This document shows, one piece after another, positions 24,962 to 36,043 of a DNA stretch of 64,000 bases. Source of the stretch: Owenia fusiformis (taxonomy: Eukaryota; Annelida; Polychaeta; Sabellida; Oweniidae); the NCBI GenBank assembly GCA_903813345.2, contig CAIIXF020000007.1, positions 28,507,564 to 28,571,563 on the forward strand, in the 5' to 3' direction. Position 1 is the first letter of the stretch. The number at the start of each line of letters is the position of its first letter. The notes below the pieces were generated by a model. That model did no database searches. It was not told where the DNA came from and was given only the letters and a program-made list of their open reading frames with translations. Made by a program: the position numbers and the translations under genes.

Positions 24962-25299
24962 TCATTGTGATGACATGAAAGAGTCAATAAAAGTACAACT
25001 TCCTCTATACCATAACCGGGGATATACCATATAACCCTTGCACAGTGTATCATTGTGATGACATGAAAGAGTCAATAAAAGTATAACTTCCTCTATACCA
25101 TAACCGGTGTGAAAGAAATTATGGTCCCCTTTCCTTACGGTCCTTACTGCCCCTGACTGTGTATATAAATAATAAGGAAAATAATTGTAATTAGGTCACT
25201 ATATAAATCAATAGAGAGTAGGACCAAAATTTAATAGGACCACCTACCCTTTTACACCGGGGATATACCATATAACCCTTGCACAGTGTATCATTGGGC
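24962..25299. repeat. 86-bp tandem duplication split by a MITE
   Basis: TCATTGTGATGACATGAAAG to ATACCATAACCGGGGATATA to CTTGCACAGTGTATCATTG occurs once uninterrupted (about 24962-25050) and once with an insertion at CCGG (25048-25299). The uninterrupted copy is the empty site for the 25108-25256 element. Confidence 0.85.
25108..25256. mobile_element. 149-bp MITE with CCGG target duplication
   Basis: Ends TGTGAAAGAAATTATGGTCC and GGACCACCTACCCTTTTACA form imperfect inverted repeats (TGTRAAAG ... GGTCC). CCGG is present once in the neighbouring empty copy and twice around the element (25104-25107 and 25257-25260), proving a 4-bp target duplication. TGT...ACA ends with 4-bp non-TTAA duplications exclude piggyBac; integrase-like Ginger elements are one group I recall with such features, but this is inference. 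Non-coding. Confidence 0.85.
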
Positions 25300-25429
25300 A
25301 CTTTGGGAACTCAAAAGTGTACACAGCTTTACGTAGGTCTTCACTCAGAGACATACTCTGGTTCATTATTCTAGGTTTGTAAACAAACAGATCAAGCATG
25401 CTCCGATTGTGTTTAAGGAGGTGTTTAAT

Positions 25430-25525
25430 ACAGGGTGTTTAAACAGATATTATGGTGTTCAGTGTTCACTGGAGACAGGTGTTTACTAGAGAGCGGTATC
25501 ATTTCCAAAGACATGTTTTACAGTT
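25430..25525. mobile_element. AGTGAACACC-family MITE, partial
   Basis: TACAGGGTGTTTAAACAG near the left and ACATGTTTTACAGTTAA at the right, with GTGTTCACTGGAGACAGGTG in the middle, matching the 39410-39573 copy. Confidence 0.5.
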
Positions 25526-25791
25526 AATGCGTTTCATCGATTGCCGTCATAATTTGATCATTTCAAGTTGGTCTATCGTCCGCACGATCTAGATATAGGG
25601 CTTAGTATTAATCCATATTTCTTAGTAAGACATCACGTAATTCATTGTCAAATCCTGGAAACGAATTGTCCAATTGAGTTTATAATCATGAAAAACTAAT
25701 TGGAGATATTCTAAATAAATCATAACTTCTTAACAATCTTAACAAGTATAAAATGTTTGACAAATATTTATTGAATTAACAATATAATCAG

Positions 25792-25863
25792 TACCCTTTG
25801 CATTAGTTCGACTTCACTTCTTAAAAGAGAGGTAGTTTAGAACTAAAGTTTGTGCGCAGGGTA
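25792..25863. mobile_element. TACCCTTTGCATT MITE, copy A
   Basis: A 72-bp element beginning TACCCTTTGCATTAGTTCGA and ending TTTGTGCGCAGGGTA. ATAATCAG precedes it and (A)TAATCAG follows, a 7-8 bp target duplication of hAT style. It also contains CTTCTTAAAAGAGAGG. Too short to encode anything. Confidence 0.75.
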
Positions 25864-26970
25864 TAATCAGGGTTTAAGTGAAATAAAACAATTCACGTCT
25901 CTCATCATAATAGTCATAATGGTGTTTCCCTAACACTTAGCAATAGCCCTGAAGATAGAAGTAAGCATTATATTGCATAAAGTTAAAAGGACTTGTAAGG
26001 CTAAGGGGAAGATATTAATAGACAATGTCGTCTTGCGTAATGATAACATAACTCAAACCCGAGCATTTGAGGGAAAATCAATCAATAAGATATGACAATT
26101 TGTGATCCATCAATCAATCATGCAATAATGGAGAATGACCATCGAAAATATTAAGAACAACCTGTTTACACAAGATACAATAATTACCACTGACGAGTTT
26201 TACCCAGGTCCTTGATTGACGTGTGGCATTATCTAAGAAACTTTAATCAATTAGAAAAATGCAGAAATAGATTTTGTAATTCCGGTGAATAGGAATTGAA
26301 TATATATCTTTAGTTACATGTAATCCACGCTGATTAACATTGATTTATCTTAGCTAGCTAGGTAGATTCCAGGTGAGTTTATTTACCTGTTATTTCAGAC
26401 TATAGGATTTCTCTAGGATCAAAGAAGTATTAATATATCAGTTGCAACCATCGGTTATTTGAGTAAAATAACGTGAAATGGGTTTGAATTGTGAAAAGGT
26501 TTCTGAACAACTCCCAAGCATCCAAAACAAGAATTTAATGAACAAAGAAACAGTGTCCATCCCTTTACTCCCTTTACCTAGTGACCGACTGCACCAATCT
26601 GTGTTTCTAATACAGGGTCGTAATGGCATTTGTACTAGATTGTCTTGTACTTACAAACTGTATTTGAATTTACCGTACAGAATAAACAGAAACTTGAGAT
26701 TCAAATATCTTAAATGGCTTCTGAATTATTGATAAATAGTTTTTTGTTTCCTCGCATCATTGCCTAAAGATAAGGTCTCTTCATTCAACAGTTATCCAGT
26801 GTTGTGGTAAGTGCCATTGGCATTACTCTCTATCGGCAGAATTATATTAAGTTTTCTTTACACTGGATCGAAACATACTATGATCCCATCACACCTACAG
26901 CCTATGTACAGCAAGCTTAATTGAATATGACATGCAATCATACGGTAATAGTCTGTTAAAACCAGCCGTG

Positions 26971-27040
26971 ACCATCGTGATAAACCATCTCAATTTTTCT
27001 TGGCTTTGTTGAAACAAAAAGGTGCTATGAGTATCAGAAT
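26971..27040 (-). repeat. Dispersed repeat R1, diverged copy
   Basis: Has ATCGTGATAAACCATCTCA at one side and GTGCTATGAGTATCAGAAT at the other, with GAAACAAAAAG between: R1 in inverted orientation. Confidence 0.55.
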
Positions 27041-27283
27041 ACAACTGTTAAACTATTGTGAACTGATACAATAATGAAATATTACTTTTATCCAAAGTAC
27101 AATGTCGAATTACACCTCGTTCTTCATCGTCCAACAAGCTTCCAAAAGTGTAAAGAGCACATCTATAAGTCTTTTTCAACATTGGACGAAGTTCCTGCCT
27201 CGATATCCTCTACGCACCAACATAACTTAGAACTTTGCAAAGCTCGACACATCAATGAGTATCCCCCATTTGCTACACTCTAA

Positions 27284-28975
27284 TGGAGCATCATTGTGTT
27301 TCAAAACACTTTTCAAAAGATCAGACACAGATGAGAGAAAAAGTTCCTAATTAAAAGGTGCCTGTATCAGGTGTGTAGTATATTCGAGTATAAATCTGCA
27401 ATATAATTATAATCAACATTTATAAAATGCAAAATTTGTACAAAAGCTGGTGGCACTTTATTGTACCCAGGAATACAGAGCCTTGTATTGAACAGTAGAT
27501 GAAACTATCTTTAGAAGTGAAATGAAACTTTTGCAAAGAGTCATTGTGGAATTCAAAGCCTTCACTATCCTTTGGAGTACAAAGCTCTATCAAGCATTAG
27601 ATAAAAAATGACTCTGATAAATCAGAATGGCAAAGGCTAGGCACTTGGGTCTGTGATGCCCACTTACTAGACAACTATGACACAGAAGCTAATATACTAT
27701 ATACATATAGTACAAATCATGGACTCTTGAATGATATTCATTCATTTAAAATCTAAGAACTGATAATTCTACATTTACTTAATACTTATTCGTCCTCATT
27801 ATTGGAACAATGGTGTGTCTACTGGAGTGTTCAAAGAAAGATAAGTTTGATTTGTAGACGAGCAGATCGATCGATACGTATCCATTTATTTCCTTTGTTT
27901 TATTCTGAATGTCAAGATGGAATAATATTATAACTTCGTTAGCATTTATTTCAATAATACGGGCAGTGTATCAACTTTTAACGTATAGCCACAAAGATGA
28001 ATAAACGACTCAATAAATGCCAGATATAGTTATACATAGATGATTTAATTAGTATCTATCAAGTCCATCATCGCCGTTCACATAAAACCAATGAAGTCTA
28101 AAATAACAGGATACATCTGTTCAGCAATGCAACGGATTGTTTTATTGAAAGTGATACTGGTACTGCCATGTTTTGTATCATGACATTATTTTTTATCTTC
28201 CTGTTTTTTATTACAGGATTAAAGATTACATGTCATGCAACATGTGCAAATATTGCCTAGGTTGGTTAACAATGTTGACAGTTTGTTAGCAAGATTTATT
28301 TTAGATTATAAGGATGCTCTTGAAATCAAAATAACTGGTATGGGGGAGTAATAACTCCAAGATGAATGCAAAAAAAGGTTGCATTATGTTCTATTAATTT
28401 GTTAATACAATCAAATCGACTAAGTCCCAGCCATAACAAGAAAGAAGAAAACAAATCCTTACTATACTTAACCAAAAATAAATGAAACATGATGAAAAAA
28501 TTCCATCCTTAGTCAACGAATTTCTTAGATAGAGGTCCATGCTTGGTCCAAGGGTATTTTAGTTCTTTCCATCAATACCTATAGCAGTGAAGACCGATCT
28601 TGAAGGATGCCAAAATCCAGGTCTGATCACTTTGGTGTCTTTCTTCTGTGTGTATTTATATCTACCATGTGTCTTCGACATTCAAAACCAAAAATAAATG
28701 GTTATTTCCATCAGAATGTATTCTCCAAAGAGATATTATTTTCTGATCGATACAATATGTAAAGACAATTGTTTAATAAGAAATATGCATAACTTGCTAC
28801 AAACATGAATTCAAAATGACGTTCATTGACGATATATAGGACCCAAGTGTACATTGTTCTCTGTTGATCACAGAGAAGAAACATCATTTATTCACGAATA
28901 GGTATCATTACTGAATTCATTGATAATTGGATCGGGACATTGTGAGATCCACAGCTTTCACTATCCCTTAATGAG
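27284..28975. other. Non-coding stretch
   Basis: No exon or RNA gene found. TTGGTCCAAGGGTATTTTA at about 28550 recurs in related form near 32590 and 35940, a minor dispersed motif. Confidence 0.4.
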
Positions 28976-29076
28976 GGGGGTATCCTCTGTAGTATAACCA
29001 TGGTATCACCATGCGAACCAGTCTAGCTCCATGCCCTTGTCAACAAGTATGAGAAGGTGTTTAGTCAAGTAGAGGG

Positions 29077-29217
29077 GGTCACAGAGGCTTGTAGCTAGAC
29101 TACATCCGGACACAGGCATCTATCTAGAACCCGTACCTCGTTCTCCTTGGAAGAAGGAAGGAACGCAGGGGATGATGCCCGGGGCTCTGCGTTCGGAGGG
29201 TGTAATGGACGGTTGAT
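29077..29217 (+). repeat. Dispersed repeat R2, copy A
   Basis: GGGGGTCACAGAGGCTTGTA, then CATCCGGACACAGGC, CCTTGGAAGAAGGAAGGAAC and CTCTGCGTTCGGAGGG. The second half recurs at 35455-35570 and the first half at 40601-40700, so this is the longest copy. No termini defined. Confidence 0.65.
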
Positions 29218-29288
29218 ATCTCTCAAACGAGTTCCCCCGAGTCAGAAAGCCTTATACTTAGTAATTGAAGTACTTAAGAAGGTACGTA

Positions 29289-29488
29289 CCAGGTCGATCA
29301 ATAAGTTCTGAGAATTTTCCTCTAAAATCAAGAGTTTTGTGAATTTTTATTTGAAATTTTCACAGAACATGTAATATGAATTCAGCAATTAGTGTAAGAA
29401 GTTAAATGCACTTTCCACCTATTGGGCCAAAATTATGGTTACCATGGTAACTCGTGTTTTGGGTAGGCGGGGCAAGTATTTTTAACGT
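29289..29488 (+). repeat. Mariner left terminal inverted repeat
   Basis: About 200 bp, starting CCAGGTCGATCAATAAGTTC. The outermost 34 bp match the right end almost perfectly; divergence rises inside. Includes TGGTTACCATGGTAAC. Confidence 0.9.
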
Positions 29489-29658
29489 AAATAAATTTTT
29501 TAACATCAAGCAACAATCTTATGTTTCAACCAAAGCATTGGATTTCAATGAGGATTTTGTTGTTTTTATAACCATCACTATGGTAACAATTTAATATGAC
29601 ATCATAATTCAGGACAAATTACATAATATTACTATTACATCATAATTCCACAACCTCA

Positions 29659-30936
29659 ATGTACCCTGCCAAAATGGCCGCTCCAAAAGATGCTAAAAAT
29701 TTGGAAGAAAATGAGGAAATGTCAATACAGATGCGCAGTGCCATACGATTTTGCGTGCTTGGTGGCAAAAGTAAACAAGAAACACTCAAGGAGATGTTGG
29801 TAGCCTTTCCAGGCAGGATATCCACTAAAACTATTTACAGATGGTATGGCAAATTCCAAAGTGGGAGAACCAGTGTAAAAGATGAAGCAAGGTCAGGAAG
29901 GCCACTATCTGTTACAAAGCCCACAAATATAATGAAGCTCAAGACTGTCCTTGATGAAGACAGGCGAATAACAATCAGGGAGTTAAGTGAAAAAGTAAAC
30001 TTCAGCTATGGAAGGACACAGTACATACTGAAAGAGAAGCTCCATATGAAGCTTGTGTGTTCTAAATGGGTGCCAAAAGATCTAACCATGGACCAGAAGC
30101 AGTGCCGGGTCGATGTTGCACAAGACTTCCTCAGACGATACCAAGCAGAGGGGGAGGCTTTCTTGGAGCGCATTATTACTGCTGATGAAGTTTATGTTTC
30201 ATATTATGAGCCAGAAGGCAAGAGGGCCACAAGTGGATGGAGAACAAAGGACTCCCCTACCCCTATGACGACCATTGCTAAACTCAATCGTAGAGATGGC
30301 AAGGTTATGTTCATCATTTTCCTGGATATCTACGGGGTACTCCTGGTGCATGCAGTCGCTGAAGGACAAACCATAAACAAAGACTATTATGCTATGGTAA
30401 GTTAGTGTGTGGCTATTGATGCCCTTCAGGATCATGTCTTGCCAGAGAATTTATGTTCACTCTAGTCTAGGTAGTTCAGCTTGAATGTACATGTAGTTTA
30501 AATACATCTAGTGAGGGAATGGTGCCCTAAAAATCACTTCTTTTTTCAGGTATTGAAACGTCATCTTTTAAAGCGGGCTATTGCACGAAAACGCCCTGAA
30601 ACAGAGCTGTCGTCATTACTTAATCATCACGACAATGCCCCGTCCCACACATCTTCGATTGTCAAAAGCACTGTATCTAATGACCTTCAGATGGAACAAC
30701 TACCCCATGCTCCCTATTCACCAGATGTTGCGATCTGTGATTTTGGTGTGTTTGGACCGATGAAAGATGAGCTGAGAGGATTCAGATATGCGAACTTTAC
30801 AGACCTCCACAATGCCGTGCAAAATGCCCTGAAAAAACGTTTCCCAGATGGATTTAGGCACTTGTTCCGCCAGTTGGTTCAACGCCAGGAGAGGTGTATT
30901 AAGAACCGAGGAAATTACTTTGAACATCTTAATTGA
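29659..30936 (+). CDS. Mariner transposase, two exons (29659-30396, 30550-30936)
   Basis: The transposase cuts and rejoins the element's ends in the nucleus. Exon 1 encodes 246 residues and exon 2 128, total 374 (mariners are usually about 345). An in-frame ATG at 29674 has the better context (A at -3, G at +4) and would give 369. Residues ~20-135 form the paired-type DNA-binding helix-turn-helix region (FCVLGGKSKQET, TIYRWYGKFQSGRTS, GRPLSV), followed by WVPKDL, the family's WVPHEL linker motif. Catalytic acids are D176 (ITADEVYVSYYEPE), D274 (HHDNAPSHT) and D310 (YSPDVAICDF). I count 35 residues between the last two, against 34 in canonical mariners. The intron 30397-30549 has GTAAGT and TTTTTTCAG and joins DYYAM to VLKRHLLKRAI exactly where mariners read continuously. 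No stop or frameshift. Confidence 0.93.
30397..30549 (+). other. Intron in the mariner transposase
   Basis: 153 bp, phase 0, donor GTAAGT, acceptor CTTTTTTCAG. Reading through it would hit a TAG at the third codon (GTA AGT TAG), so splicing is needed to make the catalytic second half. Confidence 0.9.
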
Positions 30937-31055
30937 ACCCCCTTGACATCTTACTAGGACTATATGACCAACCCTAATGCAGGAAGCAGCTCAGAACTAT
31001 ATTTATAATTGATTTATAAATGATTTATTTACATTTTATGCGCTTTACTTCTGAC

Positions 31056-31253
31056 ATTAAAATTATTTGCCCCGCCTACCCAAAACACAAGTTACCATAG
31101 TAACCATATTTTTGGTCCAATAAAAGGAAAGTAAGAAAAACTTGGTACACTAATTGCTGAATACATTCTACATATTCTGTGAAAATTTCATTCAAAAAGT
31201 CACAAAACTCTTGATTTTAGAGGGAAATTCTCAGAACTTATTGATCGACCTGG
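31056..31253 (-). repeat. Mariner right terminal inverted repeat
   Basis: Complement of the left repeat, ending GAACTTATTGATCGACCTGG. Contains GTTACCATAGTAAC where the left end has GTTACCATGGTAAC, and TTTGCCCCGCCTACCC. Confidence 0.9.
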
Positions 31254-31349
31254 TACACATCAAACCATTGGAAGAAGTAAGCTGAATGTTTCGTACATTA
31301 GACACTTACCTAGCTTAAGATAAGCAGCTTGCAAAACTAGACCTGTAAC

Positions 31350-32890
31350 TAAAGACAGTTTAAATGAAGAAGAATGCGACAGAGTAACTGAAGAAATCCC
31401 CAATGGACGTTTATAAAGTATGGAATGATTATGCTAACATCACCTCGTTTATCACAATATTTAACACATCTTTCTAACATACGACTAGTTATAGAAATAC
31501 CAACCATTGCTACCGGTGGAATATTTATCGACAAGTATTAAAATAAAGTAAAAACAATACCCTATGATTGGTTTTATATTGATTTGTTTTTCATTTTCTT
31601 TGACATGCCTTTCATAATGTGTTATTACTGATTGTATATAGGGGCATTGAAATGCATTATTGTGTTCTTATTACTATTAGAACGCTGACAATCGATTTGT
31701 TCCTTCTCCCTTTTTATAACTTATTATTAAAAAATAGCTAAACAAAACTGTGGCATCAAATACTTATAGTGAAGAAAAATCCAGTAATTACCCAGTACCA
31801 TTTTATCAAACAGGTACACAAAGCTGTGGTATTTGAAAAAGTAACATCACTTTTGAGGAAGGTATTGCTATTAAATACAAATAGTTTTACTTGATCGTAC
31901 AGGATCAAGAATACAAGGTTAAAGACACAAAACTACAAATAGCGAACTCATTCGTCAATTAGAATCTACAATTGTTCAAATATATTTACTAAACGTGCGA
32001 AACCACGTCCATGTTCTTATTTGCCCAGATCATATATTGACATTAAGTTTCTCATTAGTTGGATGAGAAACAAACTATAATTACCCTAAGCCATTATCAT
32101 GATGTCCAAGACGTATTGGTATCGGATCATATTGGTATCGAAGGTAAAATTAGCATTCGTCGGTAAGCTAGGCATATACAAGTTTATGATTACAGTGAAT
32201 AAGTTTACTGAGGCGCTTTTACCTGCTTGTTGTGATACAGACAGCAACATATGCGTGACGTCCATAACTCAAATCTATCACTCTTACCATGCATGAAATT
32301 ACATTCCTGGCTTTATTTCAGGAATCGTTATGAATTTTCATAATCGTATGATCTAAATACAATCAACGGAGTTATTGATTACACAATGCAAAAAACACCC
32401 ATCCTGAAAAGCACGTGTTAATGCAGTATGGAATAATACAGCAAAAATAACCCAGTATGTTTATGCAAGGAGGGGTATATGTTTAGATTTGTTTACGGAC
32501 ATGCTGTGGAACCTGCAGATTGAACCAACAAGCTAGGTTGAACCAGAGAATATACAGTACATAAGCTATTTAGCGGATCTCTCCATCCTTGCTGCAAGGG
32601 TATTTTACAAGTAGAATTTAGGCATAAATGAAGTCCTTTGAAGAAGGATGGATCTCTCGTAAATGGCCTGTTTCTTGTGCCGCCCTTGCGCGTGAGCTCG
32701 TACCCGAATTTTAACTACTACTACTATTGCAGTATGCTAATTATACCAACTAGATAAAACTCTCCAGAACAAAAGAACAAACTGATATAGCACCACTGCA
32801 CCGACAAATACAAGGGAAAATATCTTGAATCCAGCATCAATAGATGGTTTGATTCATATGTAGTGAGAGAGGTCTATATTTTTCACCAAC
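31350..32890. other. Non-coding stretch
   Basis: No exon, RNA gene or repeat family recognised. It lies downstream (minus sense) of candidate first exon E5, so it would be intron of that gene if E5 is real. Confidence 0.4.
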
Positions 32891-32960
32891 ACACTAGTCT
32901 TGCTCAAAGACTGTATCCACCCCCCCCCCGTCACCTTCACTCTCTTTACCTGGCAATATA

Positions 32961-32982
32961 CAGAGAAGAGAGAGAGAGAGAA
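32961..32982. repeat. AG microsatellite
   Basis: CAGAGAAGAGAGAGAGAGAG run inside the presumed first intron next to exon E5. Confidence 0.9.
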
Positions 32983-33061
32983 GGATAAAGGGGGGAGGAG
33001 TACGGGGTCTTTTAAGCAAGACTACCAACACACGAGTTGTTATGGTATTTATGATACATAC

Positions 33062-33169
33062 CGCTAAATCTGGAGGCAAATCAGACATCTTGTCCAGTTT
33101 TTTGCTCTTGCTTGTCTGGTTCTTTGCCGGGGTCTTCATCCCAGCAGTGCTCGCTCCCCCAACATTCAT
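33062..33169 (-). CDS. Candidate first coding exon E5
   Basis: An ATG with A at -3 (33169; MNVGGASTAGMKTPAKNQTS...) gives 36 codons to ...DKMSDLPPDLA, ending at donor GTATGT (33061 downward), phase 0. The peptide is Gly/Ser/Thr then Lys-rich (KNQTSKSKKLDK), low complexity, as expected for a variable cytosolic N-terminus. The exon is GC-richer than its flanks. If all candidates belong to one gene this would be the most upstream promoter in the window, about 16 kb from E4. No family recognised; the open frame continues past the donor only by chance. Confidence 0.5.
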
Positions 33170-33299
33170 GATGACGTTAAGCTCAGTTAGCCCTAAGTTG
33201 ACTACACACGAAGATCAATGACACAACTGGACACAGCTAAACGAAAGTTGTGTCTAAATCGTTACGTTTTTATCTTTGTGCAGGTGTAGAGGACATTTT

Positions 33300-33720
33300 G
33301 TCAAATGATTTTGTGGAGATTACCTCTTAAGAGTACCTCTTACACTTTAATATTACGATCAACTCCTTTGTTATTGCTATATTCTTGTTATAAACTCCTT
33401 TTCCACTTACATGTCACTCGGGTAGGTCCTATTGCCACCGTGACATGGGTCAATTTCTCTCGAACTACTTTGACACTTAAATTCCAAATGTCCAAGTAAC
33501 ACTACCAGGACGATCTTACACTGAAAGTAGGTACACTAATTTGCTACCAATGTAGGTCAGTTAAATTGACACTTAAAATAAGTCAGCTCATATGCATACT
33601 TCTTAAGTTGATCAACTCCTCTTATTCAAGTATGACACTTAGTAAGTGTACTCCGCTGACACTAAACGTGAGTGAACTTACACTTACGTTAGGTACGTCA
33701 ATACTGGTACACTGACACTC
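33300..33720. promoter_or_regulatory. CACTTA/TAAGTG motif cluster upstream of E5
   Basis: Repeated CACTTA-type motifs in both orientations: CCACTTACATG near 33400, TTGACACTTAAA near 33470 and 33567, ATGACACTTAGTAAGTGTAC near 33640, and GAACTTACACTTACG near 33675. The CACTTAA/TTAAGTG core resembles NK2-class homeodomain sites. The cluster is 0.1-0.55 kb upstream of the E5 start on the minus strand, so a promoter or enhancer role is plausible; a decayed repeat is the alternative. Confidence 0.35.
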
Positions 33721-35448
33721 GGATTCAAAGAATGCATCAAGTATGCTAACTTCTGCTCGTAAATCCAGCACAATCCAACTGTATAAAATCAATTACGTTC
33801 TGGTGTATTAATGTATTAATAATACATGTCCACTGTGCACCTGTTAATCCATATAATCTATTCTCGTTGTTTTTTAATACCAGTTTCAGCAATTTTGCCG
33901 TGCAGAAAATGATATATTATGAACATATATATATACTTCTGTTTTCTATTTATTATAGACCTCCTAGATATGAATACATAACTAAGACACGGTTGCATTT
34001 ACATACCACTCCTAATGGATAGACTTCATATAATCCGACGTTTACTTATCCAAAATTACATGTTCCAATAATAAATCCACCCTAATTTACTCTAACAGTG
34101 GCACCTTCGTCAGTCGTGGGATTCCGCAAATACTAACCATGGCCGGATCAGTAGCTGCCATTTACGCGTGAATCACCCGTTGCATGCATTTCACTTTAAT
34201 AAATAAAGTACGGCGGTTCTGTTTATGAATCCATCATACACACGCACTATTTATGATCATTATGACTTGCTTCGTCACTGGCAGTATCATCTGAAGAATT
34301 ATTTTTCATTCTTGTTATTACTAAATAATTTACTGATAACTTCCAATTTGATTTCTCATGGGCCCCTGTAATAAATAACACTATAAAATCTCTTTCTACC
34401 AATTCACATATCGATGTACGAATAAAAATTATATTTCATAAATTAGAATGTTAATACATCCAGTGCGTACGGTTTCTGTCAATGGATAACAGCTCCAATA
34501 TGCTAGCTATCATTGATGATCTCAATCATCCACATTAAGCGCTTGAATCCTTTTCGAATACACCGAATCGTACTTCTAGTTTTCCTGAACCAGAATGTCC
34601 AACAATAAACGATCGCGGCGTATCGTACGTGTAAAAACACGTAATTCAATTCTGTTCTTTATTCAAAGGCGGATTATCACAATTGGACTTGGATATTTCA
34701 TCTTTGATTCTATTGTTCTCTGATTTGCATGGGTTGATGATTTCTAAATGGTAAAAATCTACCCACACTGTACATCTATGACCTCGCGATACCTGACCAT
34801 AGTTTAACAACAAGCCACGAATGAATCCGGGCCAATCTTATTTCGTTCTGTTATGAAAAGACCCAATGTTATGAACTAATCCATAAGAACTGTTATTGTT
34901 AGTCCTATTTGTTATTTCAATGCAGTTCTATGTGTACAAATTGATTATTCTCCAACATTTCACGGCACTGGTATTAATGTTTTTAATTGCAATATTAATT
35001 ACGTTTATATGGAAGTACAGCTATGGCTGCATTATTCCCATTTGGTCGTCTAATGGATTTTTCTTTGTGATCATTGTAGCTGTTGCAGTCAAGGTAATTT
35101 CATACCAATCTGCTTGCAATGAATGAATACAATTTCATGAATATGACATTGCTTGCAATTAAAATAATAGCGTGCGATCAGAGACAAAATTTGATGCATA
35201 AAAGCAAATACTGGATTTCTACCAATAGCGTTTCTTTTGCATACGTAAGACTAAGAATGCTTTCGGGGCGATGGACTCGTCTTGAACGAACGCTCGTTCG
35301 GGGAGCCGTATTTTAGCAAGCCAGAGTCCTCTTCAGAGTCCGAAGCTTTACACCCGAGCCATAAGGGCAGTCACTACAGTTAAGACTGTAGAAGCAACTT
35401 GCTATCGAGAGTCATAACAATTGTTTCACTTATATGTCAATGTAACCT

Positions 35449-35570
35449 TATATCTGCATGGTGGATCATCCTCCGAACACAGGCCTCCAGAACTCGCACC
35501 TCCTTCTTTTTCTTGGAAGAAGGAAGGAACTTAATGGATGACGTCTGGAACCCTGCGTTCGGATGGGTGG
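35449..35570 (+). repeat. Dispersed repeat R2, copy B
   Basis: GCATGGTGGATCATCCTCCG, CACAGGCCTCCAGAACTCGC, CTTGGAAGAAGGAAGGAAC and CCCTGCGTTCGGATGGG align with 29100-29217. Open frames over it on both strands are artefacts. Confidence 0.6.
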
Positions 35571-36043
35571 TGACATTTTGGCATATAAGTGGCATATTCA
35601 TACCTTGCAATGACTTTCTTTCTACGATAGTCACAGTGACACACACAACCGTATTGAAAAGCAATAACAATGTAGATGTCATAGGCTCAACAGGGACGTG
35701 GTTGGGATGTACGAGAACATTTAGTTCATGATGAAGATAATAAGAAGCTAATTATCGTACCACTTTGTTGGCGCCTTGTTAATCTTAACATTATTGCATT
35801 ATTGCAGCAATTATTGTCGACTTTATCTCATCGTGAGAGATCGCAGCCTTCTTTCAGTATCTTTCTATTGATGGTTCGGAACACAGAGATGTATCATCTG
35901 TCAAGATCGGGCTTCTAGCTAGAGAGCATTGAAATACCCTTGGACTAAGCAAAGACGTCCTTGGACCAAGGATGATCAGAATCATTGAACCATTGTTCCA
36001 TAAGTTCCATTGTAGCTTATCTTCAGCATCGTGATACTGCTAT

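Larger units (their letters stand above)
29287..31255 (+). mobile_element. Mariner-type transposon, apparently intact
   Basis: The element itself is 29289-31253 (1965 bp), flanked by TA on each side (29287-29288, 31254-31255), the hallmark of Tc1/mariner insertion. Its ends begin CCAGGTCGATCAATAAGTTC, and the inverted repeats extend about 200 bp on each side with around 80% identity, much longer than the ~30 bp of a typical mariner. Near their inner ends both carry a GTTACCATGGTAAC-type palindrome and the GGGTAGGCGGGGCAA block. One transposase gene lies between them, in two exons with no frame damage, so the copy could be functional or recently so. Confidence 0.95.

Noticed and set aside
27074-27283. 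69-codon frame MKYYFYPKYNVELHLVLHRP...
   Set aside because: Has a real ATG and mixed composition but no splice, promoter or family support.
34105-34161. Possible extra minus-strand first exon MAATDPAMVSICGIPRLTK
   Set aside because: Good start context and phase 0, but the donor (GTGCCA) is poor; not enough to list.
34896-35126. Hydrophobic plus-strand frame resembling membrane segments
   Set aside because: Uninterrupted T-rich DNA gives hydrophobic residues by default; no acceptor or conserved motif.
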